A stretch of 41,536 nt of DNA, from assembly GCA_021324445.1 (NCBI GenBank), contig JAJPJC010000210.1:1-41536 (forward strand). The letters run 5' to 3'. This document shows, one piece after another, positions 7,775 through 17,441 of the stretch. A program made the translations under genes and the position numbers. Source of the stretch: Isosphaeraceae bacterium (GTDB lineage Bacteria > Planctomycetota > Planctomycetia > Isosphaerales > Isosphaeraceae). How positions within the stretch are numbered: the first letter of the stretch is position 1; every line of letters starts with the position of its first letter. The notes below the pieces were generated by a model. That model ran no database searches, had not been told where the DNA came from, and worked only from the letters and a program-made list of their open reading frames with translations.

Positions 7775-7855
7775 AACCACAGATGAACACCGATGAACAC
7801 GAATGAGAGACCGAGGGCACAACCGGCCCCACACAATCTGTGTTCATCTGTGGTT
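7775..7855. repeat. Inverted repeat, 16-bp perfect arms
   Basis: AACCACAGATGAACAC (7775-7790) and GTGTTCATCTGTGGTT (7840-7855) are perfect inverted arms around a 49-base spacer. The left arm is followed by an echo, cgatgaacac (7791-7800). The right arm supplies the last three codons and the stop of the minus-strand glycosyltransferase (AAC CAC AGA TGA). Repeats of this sequence type are common in planctomycete intergenic DNA. Confidence 0.8.
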
Positions 7856-9364
7856 CATTGATTGGATTTGATGGGGTGTGTGACGGTCCGCAGGTCGCTG
7901 GACCACCAGCGGATCCTCCGGGGTCGATGACCGACCCATTGCCGCGAGCAACAGGCAGCCCAGGAGGAAAGTCACCAGTCCGGCGAAGTCCTCCACCATC
8001 GCCCAGGTGGGGGTTCCCGACTCGTCGCCGTAGTAAAAGTTTCCTGCCTCGAAGGTGGCCAGCCAGGTGACGTAGCCGCCGAGGGCGACCCCCAGGAGGG
8101 CCCGTCCCCGGAGTTGCCCCCAGTTCCGGAGGACCCAGGACGAAGCGAGCACGAACGGCACCATCTGATACTGCGAGAACCCGACGCGATAGAGCAGCAC
8201 CGTGGTCAGCGCCGCGACTGCGGTCGACGCTTCGAGGCTCGGCCTGCGGGCTCGCGACCAGGACCACGCCAGGAACAGCCCCAGGAACAAGAGGTACGGC
8301 GACCAGCTATCCCAGTTCGTCGGGGCTCCCAGACCCTTGAGCGGGGAATATCGGGTTCTGAGGAACCAGAAGATCGAGAGCGTGGTCGAGGGCCGGTTCA
8401 CGGCGAACGCCAGGGGGCGGAACACCGAGAGCCCCCAGAGGTGGTAGCTCAGTGCCAGGCCCAACGCGATCGCCGCCAAGGCCACGCCCAGGAACCGGAG
8501 GCGGAGTCGGCCGCGATCCAGGGCGAGAAACGGCAGGATCACGATGGGAAAGTATTTCAGGAGCACGCCCAGGACCAGAGACACCTCCGCGAGGAGGTCG
8601 CGGTCCCGGAGCCGCGCGTGGACCGCCGCCAGGCAGAGCAGCCCGACCAGGATATCGAAATGACCCCGGATGGCGATCTCGACCCAGGGGAAGGGATTCC
8701 AGAACAAGGCCAAGATTGCCAGCGCCTCCAGGCCGGAAAGCCGCCGGCCGGCCGCGGCCCTCTGGATCGTCGCAATTGTGAAGAGAATATAGGCATCGGC
8801 GAAGAGCAGCTTGGGCGCCAGCGGGTTCAGCCAGGCCAGGCCCGCCAGCAGGTTGAACACGGGGCCGTAGGCGTTGAGCGGTCCATCGCCGAACCTGCCG
8901 TGGACCAGCCACCAGGGGTCATGTCCCTGACGCACCTCGTACCACATCTGGAGGTAGTAATAATAGTCGTGGCGCGGCCAGGTGAGGACGGTGACCGCCA
9001 GGAAGACCAGCGCGAGGAGCGACTGCGCGCGGCGGACGCCGCGCCCCCCGCGACCGTCGGCCTTGGTTCGCCCGTCCTCGGCCCGCCGATCCTCCCGGCG
9101 CAGGATCCCGAGGATCGTCAGGTGGAGGAGTGCGGCGATCCCCACGGCGACGGAGAGCTCGGCCCAGCGACCGGGCAGGTCCGAACCCGTATAGGGCGTG
9201 ATGTAGCCCTGGAGATAACGCTGGAGGGCCGCGACGGCGGGTCCCGGGCGCTGTGCGACCAGCAGCGGCGGGACGACCCAGCGGGCGAGTCCGACCCAGG
9301 CCACGGTCAGCACGACACAGACCGCCAACAGTGCGTGCAGTCGGGTGCGATCAAGCTGGGCCAT
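7844..9364 (-). CDS. GT87-like (DUF2029) polytopic glycosyltransferase
   Basis: This ~506-residue integral membrane protein has at least ten hydrophobic segments. Features fit GT-C glycosyltransferases of the mannosyltransferase/DUF2029 type: the first lumenal region with 'TWPRHDYYYYLQMWYEVRQG' then 'HDPWW', the 'NAYGPVFNLLAG' segment, 'WNPFPWVEIAIRGHFDILVG' and 'LGVLLKYFPIVILPFL'. Such enzymes use polyprenyl-phosphate sugars and act on lipid or cell-envelope glycans; the acceptor here is unknown. The ATG at 9364 is taken as start; a TTG-initiated form 11 codons longer is possible and neither has a strong Shine-Dalgarno. The final residues 'NHR-stop' are encoded by an inverted-repeat arm, so the natural C-terminus may have been altered by insertion of that repeat. 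Confidence 0.85.
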   Translation of the reverse strand: MAQLDRTRLHALLAVCVVLTVAWVGLARWVVPPLLVAQRPGPAVAALQRYLQGYITPYTGSDLPGRWAELSVAVGIAALLHLTILGILRREDRRAEDGRTKADGRGGRGVRRAQSLLALVFLAVTVLTWPRHDYYYYLQMWYEVRQGHDPWWLVHGRFGDGPLNAYGPVFNLLAGLAWLNPLAPKLLFADAYILFTIATIQRAAAGRRLSGLEALAILALFWNPFPWVEIAIRGHFDILVGLLCLAAVHARLRDRDLLAEVSLVLGVLLKYFPIVILPFLALDRGRLRLRFLGVALAAIALGLALSYHLWGLSVFRPLAFAVNRPSTTLSIFWFLRTRYSPLKGLGAPTNWDSWSPYLLFLGLFLAWSWSRARRPSLEASTAVAALTTVLLYRVGFSQYQMVPFVLASSWVLRNWGQLRGRALLGVALGGYVTWLATFEAGNFYYGDESGTPTWAMVEDFAGLVTFLLGCLLLAAMGRSSTPEDPLVVQRPADRHTPHQIQSMNHR

Positions 9365-9744
9365 CGCTCGACTCGAATGCGTCCGCTCCCACCGCAAGGG
9401 CGGCTCGCGACCACCTCGCGCCTCGGGCCGCCGATCGGATTCTGCCCAATCTGCCCCGCGCTTTCAACCGGACACCAATTCCCGGCAGTCGATCCCGCGG
9501 GTCCGCGGGTGGAACTGGACGCTCCCCACCGGCGCCAGGTGGGATCGGCTCGCAGGATTTGTCAAGCGGATGAGCTTGCTGGGCGATCCTGATTTGATGG
9601 CGGGGATTGACGCCCGTTCGATTTCGGAGCATGGTGCGCCCGAGAGGATCTCCGGGTGACTCGCTCGGAAGGGCGGCGGATTGCCGAAACCCGGGTGCGC
9701 GACGCGGGGGCCCTCCTCAAAGCGAGGAGGTGGTCAGCGGCCTA

Positions 9745-9873
9745 CTATTACCCCGGCAGGGAAGAACCTCCTACGAGCCCGCAGCGCCAGCGAGTGAATT
9801 CCAGTGCGGGCCAGCCACTGACTCGCGGGCGCTTCGGGCTTGGATGAGGACCGGCTTCCGTGCCGGGGTAATA
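9745..9873. repeat. Imperfect ~50-bp-armed fold-back repeat
   Basis: TATTACCCCGGCA (9746-9758) mirrors TGCCGGGGTAATA (9861-9873). Similarity continues inward through agcccg and agcgcc blocks to about 9794 and 9822, giving arms of ~50 bases with scattered mismatches and a ~27-base centre. It occupies the 617-bp space between the divergent glycosyltransferase and ECF sigma genes; the rest of that space has no gene I can support. A smaller hairpin, CCTCCTC-aaagc-GAGGAGG, lies at about 9712-9730. Confidence 0.7.
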
Positions 9874-9981
9874 CTCTTGCGGCGACGATCGGATCTGGCA
9901 AACGGGCAAAGGATCACGCTAGAATTCGAACCGTCCCGGCTCGGCCGTGAAGCTGGTGGAACCTCCATCCGAGGACCACCC

Positions 9982-10563
9982 GTGAACCCGACTTCCGTCA
10001 GCCTTCTGGATCGGCTCAGGGCGGCTCGACCGGACGACGCCGAATGGCTCCGGCTGGAGGCGATCTACCAGCCGCTGATCCGCCGCTGGCTTGGCCGGGT
10101 CCCGGGGCTGGGCGACGAGGCCGCCGACCTCACGCAGGAGATCTTCCTGGTCATGGTTCGCGAGATCCCCCGGTTCGAACGGCATCGGGAAGGCTCATTC
10201 CGGGCGTGGGTCCGGCAGATCACCGTGAACGTATTGCGAAACCACCGGAGGCGACATCTCCGGCGGCCGGTTGTCGGGCTCGATCCCTGCAACGCCTTCC
10301 TGGACGGGCTGGCCGACTCGAACAGCGAGCTCGCCCGCGAGTGGGACCTCGACCACGATCGCCAGATCTTTCAGAAGTTGCAGATGGTCGTGCGACCCGA
10401 GTTCAGTCCAACCACCTGGGAGGCGTTCCGCCGGTTCGCCCTCGACGGGCTCCCGGCGGCGCAGGTGGCGGCGGAGCTGGGCCTGAGCGTCAACGCGGTG
10501 ACCCTGGCCAAGTCCCGCATCCTCAAGCGGTTACGCGAAGTAGCGGGCGATCTCCTGAGATAA
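9982..10563 (+). CDS. ECF-type RNA polymerase sigma-70 factor
   Basis: This 193-residue sigma factor starts at GTG 9982, with GAGG seven bases upstream; a longer open frame upstream lacks protein character. Region 2 is seen as 'DEAADLTQEIFLVMVREIPR' and 'FRAWVRQITVNVLRNHRRR' (about residues 45-95). Region 4 is 'AFRRFALDGLPAAQVAAEL' and 'GLSVNAVTLAKSRILKRLRE' (about 150-188), a helix-turn-helix. It is followed by a membrane kinase/FGE protein gene 97 bp downstream. That is the usual planctomycete arrangement, in which the downstream gene with a zinc-finger-like N-terminus is thought to control the sigma factor. Confidence 0.93.
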   Translation: MNPTSVSLLDRLRAARPDDAEWLRLEAIYQPLIRRWLGRVPGLGDEAADLTQEIFLVMVREIPRFERHREGSFRAWVRQITVNVLRNHRRRHLRRPVVGLDPCNAFLDGLADSNSELAREWDLDHDRQIFQKLQMVVRPEFSPTTWEAFRRFALDGLPAAQVAAELGLSVNAVTLAKSRILKRLREVAGDLLR

Positions 10564-10660
10564 TTCCGCCGAGCCGAGACAGGTCAGACACCGAGCCGAC
10601 ATCTCTCTTTGTGTGTCGTCAACCGTTGGATCGACCCTGCCTGCCGGGAGAGGAATGGCG

Positions 10661-13600
10661 ATGAACAACGAGGCCGTGTTGCATCCAACCGATCAGGCCT
10701 TACGAGATTTCAGCCTGGGCAAGCTGGGCGACGACCGGGCGGATTCGGTCAACAGGCACCTGGAAGCGTGTTCCGAATGCCAGCAGCGGGTCGCCGCGAT
10801 GTCCTCCGACAGCTTTCTCAGCCGGCTCCGCGACGCTCAGGGGCAGTCTGAGATTCCACCCCCCGTCCAATCCGGCACGGGTCTCTCGAGGCCAACCGGG
10901 GCGGAGCCCTCACGGCCCAAGGTCCAGACCGAGACGCTTCCCCCGGATCTGGCCGACCACCCCGACTACCAGATCCTCCGCGAACTCGGCCGCGGAGGCA
11001 TGGGCGTGGTTTACCTGGCCCACAACCAGCTGATGGGCCGGGACGAGGTCCTCAAGGTCGTCAGCAAGCAGTTGATCGAACGAAAAGGGGTCCCCGAGCG
11101 GTTCAGCCGCGAGATCCGGTCCGCGGCTCGGCTGATGCACCCCAACATCGTGCACGCCTATTCCGCCTTCCGCTGCGGCGAGAGCGTCGTCTTCGCCATG
11201 GAATACGTCGAGGGGCTCGACCTTGCGAAGCTGGTGAAGACCAAGGGGCCGTTGTCGGTCGCGCACGCCTGCAACTTCGCCTACCAGGCCGCGCTCGGGC
11301 TCCAGCACGCCCACGAGCGGGGATGGTCCACCGCGACATCAAGCCGGGCAACCTGATGCTCGCCCGCAAGGGGGACAAGGCGGTCGTCAAGGTGCTCGAT
11401 TTCGGCCTGGCCAGGGCGACTCGCGAGAGCCCGATCGACGGCGGCCTGACCCACGAGGGCCAGATGCTCGGCACGCCCGACTTCATCGCGCCCGAGCAGA
11501 TCCGCGATGCCCAGTCGGCCGGCATCCAGGCCGACATCTACAGCCTGGGCTGCACCCTCTATTACCTCCTGACCGGCGCCCCGCCATTCGAGGGACCCAG
11601 CCTCTACGACCTGCTCCAGGCCCACTTCTCGATGACCGCCCAGCCGCTGAACCTGGTCCGCCCCGAGGTCCCGGTCGAGCTCGCAGCCCTGGTCGCCAAG
11701 ATGATGGCGAAAGACCCGAACCGCCGCTTCCAAACCCCTGCCGAGGTCGCCGAGGCTCTCAAGCCCTTCTTCAAGAAGGCGGCTGCAACCGCCAAGCCCG
11801 AGGTTTCCACGCTCGGAGAGCCCGGCTCCCGGGTCGAGAAGAATCAGGCCGTCCCCGCGACGGCCGAGATGGTGACCAGCACGCCTCAGCAACCTACGAA
11901 ATCGGCGGATTCGCCTTCGTTTTCGTCGGGGTCGCAGTCGCAGATCCTGGCCGCCGTTGCGGGGCCAAGCGGCTCCGGGGATGCTCTCCAAGCGGCCCCA
12001 GCCCTCGGATCCGGCAGTCGCCCACCGTGGAAGTCGTTGCCCCTCATCATCGCGTCTGGTGCGTTCGGCCTCATGCTCGGAGTCATCATCATTCTCATCA
12101 CGAAGAACGGCCGCGTCACGATTGACACCGAGAAGGGCAATACCACCATTACCATCGATGAGACGGCGCCAGGCCGTGGCAAGCTGTCTGCCAGGGCGAG
12201 CGAGACCGGAGACTCGCCCGGGGGCAAGCCGTCGGTGCGACCCAACACCTCCCCATCGGGCACCGAGATCGTGTCGTCCGCGTCGGGTTCCGAGAGCCCA
12301 CCCTCGGCCCCTGCGGCAGGTTCCCAGGGTGAGCGGGCGACGACCCTAGCAGGGGACCGGCGTCCGGATGCCGCCGCAGGGCCTCCGCCATCCGGGATCA
12401 AACCGCCGGTGACGATCAACTCAATTGGGATGAAGCTTGCCCTCCTGCCAGCAGGCGAGTTCCTGATGGGCTCGCCCGATCCCAACGCTCCCCCTAATGA
12501 GAGGCCCGAGCACAAAGTGCGGATCAGCACGCCATTCTACCTGGGCGTGACAGAGGTGACGCAGGCGCAATACGAGGCGGTGACGGGGAACAATCCGAGT
12601 TATTTCTCGCCGAAGGGCGAGGGAAGGGACAAGGTCGCCGGCCAGCCGAACGGTGAATATCCGGTGGAGCAGGTTTCTTGGTTCGACGCGGTGCTCTTCT
12701 GCAATGGCTTGAGCAAGAAAGAGGGCTTCGCTCCCTACTACCGGGTGAACGAGGAAGAGGTGATCGTGCCGGACACGAAGGGTTCCGGCTACCGGCTGCC
12801 GACTGAGGCGGAATGGGAGTATGCCTGCCGCGGGGGCAAATCGGGGCCATACTCCCCCGGTCCAGAACCGCTGGTGGAATATGGATGGTTCAGAGCGAAT
12901 TCCAATGGAAGTACCCACCCCGTTGGCAAGAAGCGCCGCAACGAGTTTGGGCTGTTCGACATGGCGGCCAACGTCTGGGAGTGGTGTTTCGATGAATACT
13001 CGGCCGAGTATTATCAGCGTTCCCCGGTGGACGACCCGCCGGGACCAACCGGCATGTCGACTCGAGTCAGGCGTGGGGGAAGCGGCTGGCGCAGCCCGCA
13101 GCGCGCGAGTTGGTGGTCGAACCGCGGCGGGGTCGTCCCGACCGATCGGAGCCTCGTCTGCGGCTTCCGCGTGGCCCGAACCCAGGCCGAAAGACAGGAT
13201 CGGGATCAGCCACGGGTGCCAGACGCCGCGGCCGATGTCGGCGGCGCGGCCGAGACGTTGACCAAAGACCCTACGATCCAACCGCCGTCCACGACTATCG
13301 TCAGCATGCCCATGACCAAATCGGCACAGGCCGCGGCGGGCCAGACGCCGGCACCTCCTCTCGTGAGGGGTTCACCGGAGGAATTGCTCCAGGCGCGTGG
13401 CCTGACCCGGTCCGGCGCGTATTTCGTCGTCGCGTCAGAAAACGAAGTCCTCGAGAGGGCCAAGAAGATCCGCCCCCTCATCGACCAGATGGCCCGGGCA
13501 TTCGAGCAATATGCGTTGGTGCTTCAGAATGAGATGCAACTCGCAGAAGCGGAGGAATTCCGGGTTCTGCGCAGCAATCAGATCGACTCCTCCAACGCGG

Positions 13601-14043
13601 CTCTTTCCAACATGCCCAATGGGTCGAAGGCCAACTCCTTCCAGAACGAGCAGTATCAGGTCGCTCGTGCCTTTCGTGACGGGCTGGAACGAGAGCGCGC
13701 CGCCGCCGCCCGTACCGCCGAGTTGCTCCGGAGCCGGCAGGTTCCCAAGGAGCGGAAGGATGAGCTTGCGAAGGATTTCGCAGCGAAGCGGTCGGACTTC
13801 CTCAAGGCGGCTGGCGAACTGAAGCCGATTCACGACAAGGCCATGAGCGAATACCGGAAATTGCAGGCCGATCGCACTGTCAAGGAAGCCTTGGATGCCT
13901 TCCGGCGGTCGACGAAGGCGGCGGCATTCCTCGGTCCCTCGAGGGATTTTCAGAGAGCCATCGATACGATCACGGAAGCCGAACGGGCCTACGCGCCCGA
14001 GATTGCCGCTCCGAAGAAAAAAGGGCGGCCGCCCAAGCGCTGA
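10661..14043 (+). CDS. Membrane Ser/Thr protein kinase fused to formylglycine-generating-enzyme-like (SUMF1) domain, frameshifted
   Basis: The gene is in two frames: 10661-11322 gives the N-terminal 220 residues, and 11323-14043 reads on from 'MVHRDIKPGN'. Restoring one G in the GGGG at 11319-11322 yields a single ~1127-residue protein. Order of parts: an anti-sigma-type segment with 'HLEACSEC' (about 33-40); a Hanks kinase from 'YQILRELGRGGMGVVYLA' (Gly loop about 110-115, Lys132) through 'HRDIKPGN' and 'LDFGLA'; a Pro/Ser-rich linker; a TM helix ('LIIASGAFGLMLGVIIILI'); an FGE/SUMF1 domain ('GMKLALLPAGEFLMGSP', 'RLPTEAEWEYACRGG', 'NVWEWCFDEY'); and an unusual ~230-residue charged, helical C-terminal region. 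A typical planctomycete signalling fusion behind an ECF sigma gene. The frameshift is either real inactivation or an indel error in a homopolymer. Confidence 0.9.
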
Positions 14044-14077
14044 GCGGGTGCTCGAAGGGCGTCGGAGGGGGCGAAAA

Positions 14078-14103
14078 ACGGGGTCGTAGCGCTCTGACCC
14101 CGT
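14078..14103. terminator. Hairpin between convergent genes, possible bidirectional terminator
   Basis: ACGGGGTC (14078-14085) and GACCCCGT (14096-14103) form an 8-bp perfect stem with a 10-base loop. It lies between the convergent kinase/FGE and PIN genes and is preceded by AAAAA on the left. No T run follows on the plus strand; on the minus strand the transcript would read into TTTTT-like sequence (revcomp of gaaaaac), so termination of the minus-strand unit is the better guess. Confidence 0.45.
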
Positions 14104-14180
14104 GGGGCACGGGTGAGCAGCGATGTGCCTGTCTTTCTCGGCCCTCCAACCGGCCCCACCCCCCCGGCCGTTGAACATCC

Positions 14181-14647
14181 TTACTGAATCTGATCCCAGA
14201 TACGGGCATCGATTCCGGGGAAACGGTTCAAATGTGCCAGGTTCGTTGTCGCGATGGTGACGGTATCCCCCGGTTGACCGGCGAGGGCCGCTTGGCCGGC
14301 CAGGATGGCATCGGCGTCGAGCGCGTCAGGTGATGCCGTCGGGATACCTGTCTGTCGGAGAGAAGCCCAGAACTCCGCGGCCATGAGGATCGCGTTGGTC
14401 GAGAGGGCCAGGTGTCTCAAGCCGCTGCTGGGATCCAGAGCGTCGTCCAGGCGTCGCAGGCTGCCGACAGCGCGGATACGGAGAAGTTCGCGACGGACCT
14501 CGTAATGGGCGATTTCCGGGATGACGACGGTCGCGCCGGTTGCCGAATCGCCTTGAGCCACGTGACACACCGAACCACCTGCGGCTTGTTCGGGGCGCGG
14601 ACAATCAGGCCGAGCGGTCCACTGTCCAGCAGGATCAGCCGCGCCAT
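14181..14647 (-). pseudogene. PIN-domain toxin-like ribonuclease, frameshifted
   Basis: The ATG at 14645-14647 opens 'MARLILLDSGPLGLIVRAPN' and 'KPQVVRCVTWLKAI', the N-terminus of a PIN-domain (VapC-like) nuclease with its first catalytic Asp. The frame is then lost between about 14530 and 14556. The remainder, 'ATVVIPEIAHYEVRRELLRI...' with 'SPDALDADAILAGQAAL' and 'IATTNLAHLNRF', continues in another frame to the TGA at 14181. Together they form a normal ~150-residue PIN protein with acidic residues in the expected places. A one-base deletion explains the break. The gene begins immediately after the antitoxin-like gene, separated by two bases, as in toxin-antitoxin operons. As it stands the toxin should be inactive. 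Confidence 0.78.
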
Positions 14648-14649
14648 GA

Positions 14650-14934
14650 TCAGCAGAGACCCTCGAAGAGCTTGCGGTGGGGACGCTGGGCGTCCAGATC
14701 GCGCATGGCGTCTTCCCATGCCCCCGGTGGGTCTTCATCAGGCATGGCGAGCATCCGTTCGACGAAGGCGGCAATCGCCCTGGCATTGCGGGCCTGTTCC
14801 TCGGGCGTGATCGGGAGGACGCGGCCTGTCGCATCGTTGCAGGGCACGAAACGAGGAGATGGCTCGCGCGCGTGATCGGGCAGGGCAACGTCCTTTACCG
14901 TGTTCACCTCAGGTTCCTCGCCGAGCATACCCAT
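14650..14934 (-). CDS. Antitoxin-like partner of the PIN protein
   Basis: This ~94-residue acidic protein ends two bases before the PIN gene. The ATG at 14932-14934 is preferred because GAGGAG lies nine bases upstream; an in-frame GTG at 14961 exists. It contains 'VLPITPEEQARNARAIAAFV' and 'WEDAMRDLDAQRPHRKLF', a helical C-terminal part of the kind that wraps a PIN toxin. I do not see a standard ribbon-helix-helix or AbrB DNA-binding domain. The assignment rests on position and size. If the toxin is dead, this gene is probably relic or neutral. Confidence 0.62.
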   Translation of the reverse strand: MGMLGEEPEVNTVKDVALPDHAREPSPRFVPCNDATGRVLPITPEEQARNARAIAAFVERMLAMPDEDPPGAWEDAMRDLDAQRPHRKLFEGLC

Positions 14935-15132
14935 GGTCTGGCTCTCCTCGCTCAAGATCACCGCGACCCATGGATTCTACGCCGGCTCGCCTCGGCACGA
15001 AAGCCCGAGACGGGTGGGGCCGGTCGGCGATGCGAGTGTGTTACCCGCTCGCCCGACGGGGTTTTCGGGATTCCGGTCGCATTTTGCTGGCCCGGCGCCT
15101 CTTTCTCTGTAGGGACGACACCGAGGAGAGGG

Positions 15133-15687
15133 ATGCCCATGCAGGCCGATGCCGAGATCGTCCAGGCCGTGCTCGGCGGTGACCTTGGAGCCTTTGCCAC
15201 GCTGGTCGGGCGGCACGAGCGCGCGGTCTGGGCGACGGCCTGGCGCGTCCTGCGGGACGACCACGCCGCGGCCGACGCGGGGCAGGAGGCCTTCCTCCGG
15301 GCATTCCACCGGCTTGGCGAGTTGCGCCGGCCGGAGCAGTTCGGGGTCTGGCTGCTGCGGATCGCCCGCCGCGAGGCGATCCGGCTGGCGCGGCGGCGGG
15401 CGCGCGAGCCGAGCCGGTCGCTGGACGAGGCCGGCACCAACCCGCCCCAGGACCACCACCGCGACGACGACCCGGCGACCCGGCTCTCGGCCGATGCCGG
15501 GGAGCTGCTGGCGGCCGTGGCCCGACTGCCGGAGCACGAGCGGCTCGTCGTCACGCTCCACTACCTCGAGGGCCGCTCCGTGGCCGAGGTCGCCGTGGCG
15601 CTGGGGCGGCCCGTCGGCACCGTGACCAAGCAGCTCTCCCGCGCGATCCAGCGCTTGAAGGTCAGGACCAAGGGGGTGATCGGATGA
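15133..15687 (+). CDS. ECF-type RNA polymerase sigma factor
   Basis: This ~184-residue protein has sigma-70 region 2 in 'AFATLVGRHERAVWATAWRV', 'DAGQEAFLRAFHRLGELR' and 'FGVWLLRIARREAIRLARRR'. Region 4 is in 'LPEHERLVVTLHYLEGRSVA' and 'EVAVALGRPVGTVTKQLSRA', a clear helix-turn-helix. Two ATGs (15133, 15139) follow a GAGGAGAGGG ribosome-binding site; the first is taken. Its stop overlaps the start of the next gene (ATGA at 15684-15687), so the two are translationally coupled and that product is its likely regulator. Confidence 0.94.
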   Translation: MPMQADAEIVQAVLGGDLGAFATLVGRHERAVWATAWRVLRDDHAAADAGQEAFLRAFHRLGELRRPEQFGVWLLRIARREAIRLARRRAREPSRSLDEAGTNPPQDHHRDDDPATRLSADAGELLAAVARLPEHERLVVTLHYLEGRSVAEVAVALGRPVGTVTKQLSRAIQRLKVRTKGVIG

Positions 15688-17306
15688 CGACTCCGGACGA
15701 CTTGGACGGCTGCCTGGCCCGGCTCCGCGCGGAGTGGCCGGTCGGCTCGATGGTGGACGACGTGATGGCCCGGATCGGGGCGGCCGCGCCCCGGCGCGCC
15801 CGGCGGCGCCGGGGCCGGCTGTTCGTGGGACTGGCGGCTTCGGGGCTGCTCGCCGCGCTGGGGCTGGCGTGGCTGATCGTCGCCAGCCAGCCGTCGACGC
15901 TCCTGGCGGCCGTGCAGGACGGGCTCAAGCGGGCGCGGTCGGCGCACCTGGTGATCACCTCCTGGGACGACCGGGACGCGACCCACCGGGCGGAGATCTG
16001 GTACCGCCGGGACGAGGGGCTCCGCGCCGAGTCGCCCGAACAGGTGATCGTCGAGGACGGGAAGCTCCAGTGGTCGTGGCGGACCGGCGCGGGCGACGGC
16101 GAACTCGTCGTGCTCCGCCAGCGCAGCCCGGGATTCTTCACGATGCAGCTCGCCGAGATGCTCGCGCTGCCCGACATCCCGGGCGACTGGGCACGCGTGC
16201 GGTCGCCGGAACTGGATCGCGAGGTGGACGGCCGGGCTTGCCATGGCTTCACGCTCTCCCCGCCCGACGTCAATCGCAACCTGCCGCAGGGGGCTCGGCC
16301 CGTCGGTCAGCCCGTGTTCCGCGGCCTCGTCCTGGCTGAGCCGGATGGGCGGATCCACCAGATCACGGTCCAGCAGCGTCGGGATGATGGGACCTGGAGG
16401 CGGGTCCGCGAGATCCGGATCGAGTACGACGCGCCTGTCCCCGCCGAGCGGGTCGCAGTCCGATTGCCCGCGGGCGCGCGGGTGGTCGACCGCGATGAGG
16501 CCTTCCACAGCCGTTACCCGCTCGACCGGGCGCTTTTCCAGGTCGAGTTGGGCGGGCTCATCCTGGCAGTCCACGACCTCCAGCCCTTGAAGGACCGCGA
16601 GGGGTTCTACGTCGTCTCGTCGGTGCGCGGGACGCCCGAGTTCCTCAAGACGTACCCACCGCGACGGCGGCCGGTCAACCCCGAGGTGGTCGCGCTCGAC
16701 GTCGCCTTCCAGCCTATGTCGAACGGAATGCTGGGGGGCAAGTACGACCGCATCGTGCTGGGCAGCGCGACGCGGGAGGGGGTCGAGTTCGCCTGGTGGC
16801 TGATCGTGCCCCGCAGGTTCTTTCGGATCGAGGACGGCAAGCGCGTCTATTTGCCCGAGAATGACCAGTCGTCCATGCCCGGCGAACCCGGTCGCCTCGA
16901 CGACCTGCCGGGCAAGGCCCGGGTGCCGCTGTGGGCGACCTACTGGGACGAGAAGCACCGCGATGCCAGGGGAGTTCAGCAGAACGTCTCGACGTGGGCC
17001 GAGGTGCCCCTGCCGCCCGACCGCCCGCCGACGACACTCGAGGACGTCGCCGGCCGCGCCCGCCGCGACCTGCTCATGATGGGCGTCGGTGGCGCCGGGG
17101 GTTTGCTCGGCGTCACGGCCGGCACCCAGGGCAGCTCCAAAACCCTCCGGCCCCTTTCCCACTTCGCCCCCGAGACGGTGTCCGACGCCGATTTCGCGGC
17201 CGCGGTGCGCCGGGGCCTGGACGATTTGCGAGCGTTGGACGAGGTCCGAGACTTACGCCCCAAGGACTTGCCCCCGCCGGCCGGCGGGGGCAACTCGTCG
17301 CGCTGA
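15684..17306 (+). CDS. Single-pass membrane protein, likely anti-sigma or sigma-associated outer domain protein
   Basis: The 540-residue product has a short cytoplasmic N-terminus ('[20 protein letters not shown]', then a basic 'RRARRRRGR'), one TM helix ('[20 protein letters not shown]', about 46-66) and a large extracytoplasmic domain. The outer part has beta-rich stretches such as '[20 protein letters not shown]' and 'DGKLQWSW', resembling the lipoprotein-localisation/RseB-like folds that follow anti-sigma helices; that likeness is inference. The overlap with the ECF gene argues for regulation of that sigma factor. A 26-bp GC palindrome encodes its last residues. No zinc-binding HxxxCxxC motif is visible. 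Confidence 0.85.
   Translation: MTTPDDLDGCLARLRAEWPVGSMVDDVMARIGAAAPRRARRRRGRLFVGLAASGLLAALGLAWLIVASQPSTLLAAVQDGLKRARSAHLVITSWDDRDATHRAEIWYRRDEGLRAESPEQVIVEDGKLQWSWRTGAGDGELVVLRQRSPGFFTMQLAEMLALPDIPGDWARVRSPELDREVDGRACHGFTLSPPDVNRNLPQGARPVGQPVFRGLVLAEPDGRIHQITVQQRRDDGTWRRVREIRIEYDAPVPAERVAVRLPAGARVVDRDEAFHSRYPLDRALFQVELGGLILAVHDLQPLKDREGFYVVSSVRGTPEFLKTYPPRRRPVNPEVVALDVAFQPMSNGMLGGKYDRIVLGSATREGVEFAWWLIVPRRFFRIEDGKRVYLPENDQSSMPGEPGRLDDLPGKARVPLWATYWDEKHRDARGVQQNVSTWAEVPLPPDRPPTTLEDVAGRARRDLLMMGVGGAGGLLGVTAGTQGSSKTLRPLSHFAPETVSDADFAAAVRRGLDDLRALDEVRDLRPKDLPPPAGGGNSSR
17268..17293. repeat. Perfect 26-bp GC-rich palindrome inside a gene end
   Basis: TTGCCCCCGCCGG is followed immediately by its reverse complement CCGGCGGGGGCAA. 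It codes for '-LPPPAGGGN-' four residues before the stop of the sigma-associated membrane protein. It would form a very stable hairpin in the mRNA and could act with the downstream 115-bp fold-back as a 3' stabiliser or terminator. Confidence 0.8.
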
Positions 17307-17326
17307 GGGATCATAATCGGTACACG

Positions 17327-17441
17327 CCAAGGGGAAAGCGCGGATCGGCGGACGGAGCCGCCTCCTACAAGAACACACCGGGATCTGGCCTTTGTAGGAG
17401 GCGGCTCTGTCCGCCGACCTTCTGCGCTCCTTCCCCCTTGA
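17327..17441. repeat. Long fold-back element before asnS
   Basis: The core arms 17345-17370 (starting TCGGCGGACGGAGCC) and 17392-17417 are complementary over 26 bases, with one G-T wobble. The outer blocks aagggg...agcgc and gcgct...ccccttg extend the pairing to about 115 bp in all. It lies between the sigma-associated gene and asnS. The inner sequence 'GGAGGCGGCTCTGTCCGCCG' is a type of REP unit seen elsewhere in planctomycete genomes (recollection, not checked). It may terminate the upstream operon. Confidence 0.8.

Noticed and set aside
9607..9981. An N-terminal extension of about 125 residues for the first ECF sigma factor.
   Set aside because: The extension runs through a fold-back repeat, has no protein character, and the GTG at 9982 has its own ribosome-binding site.
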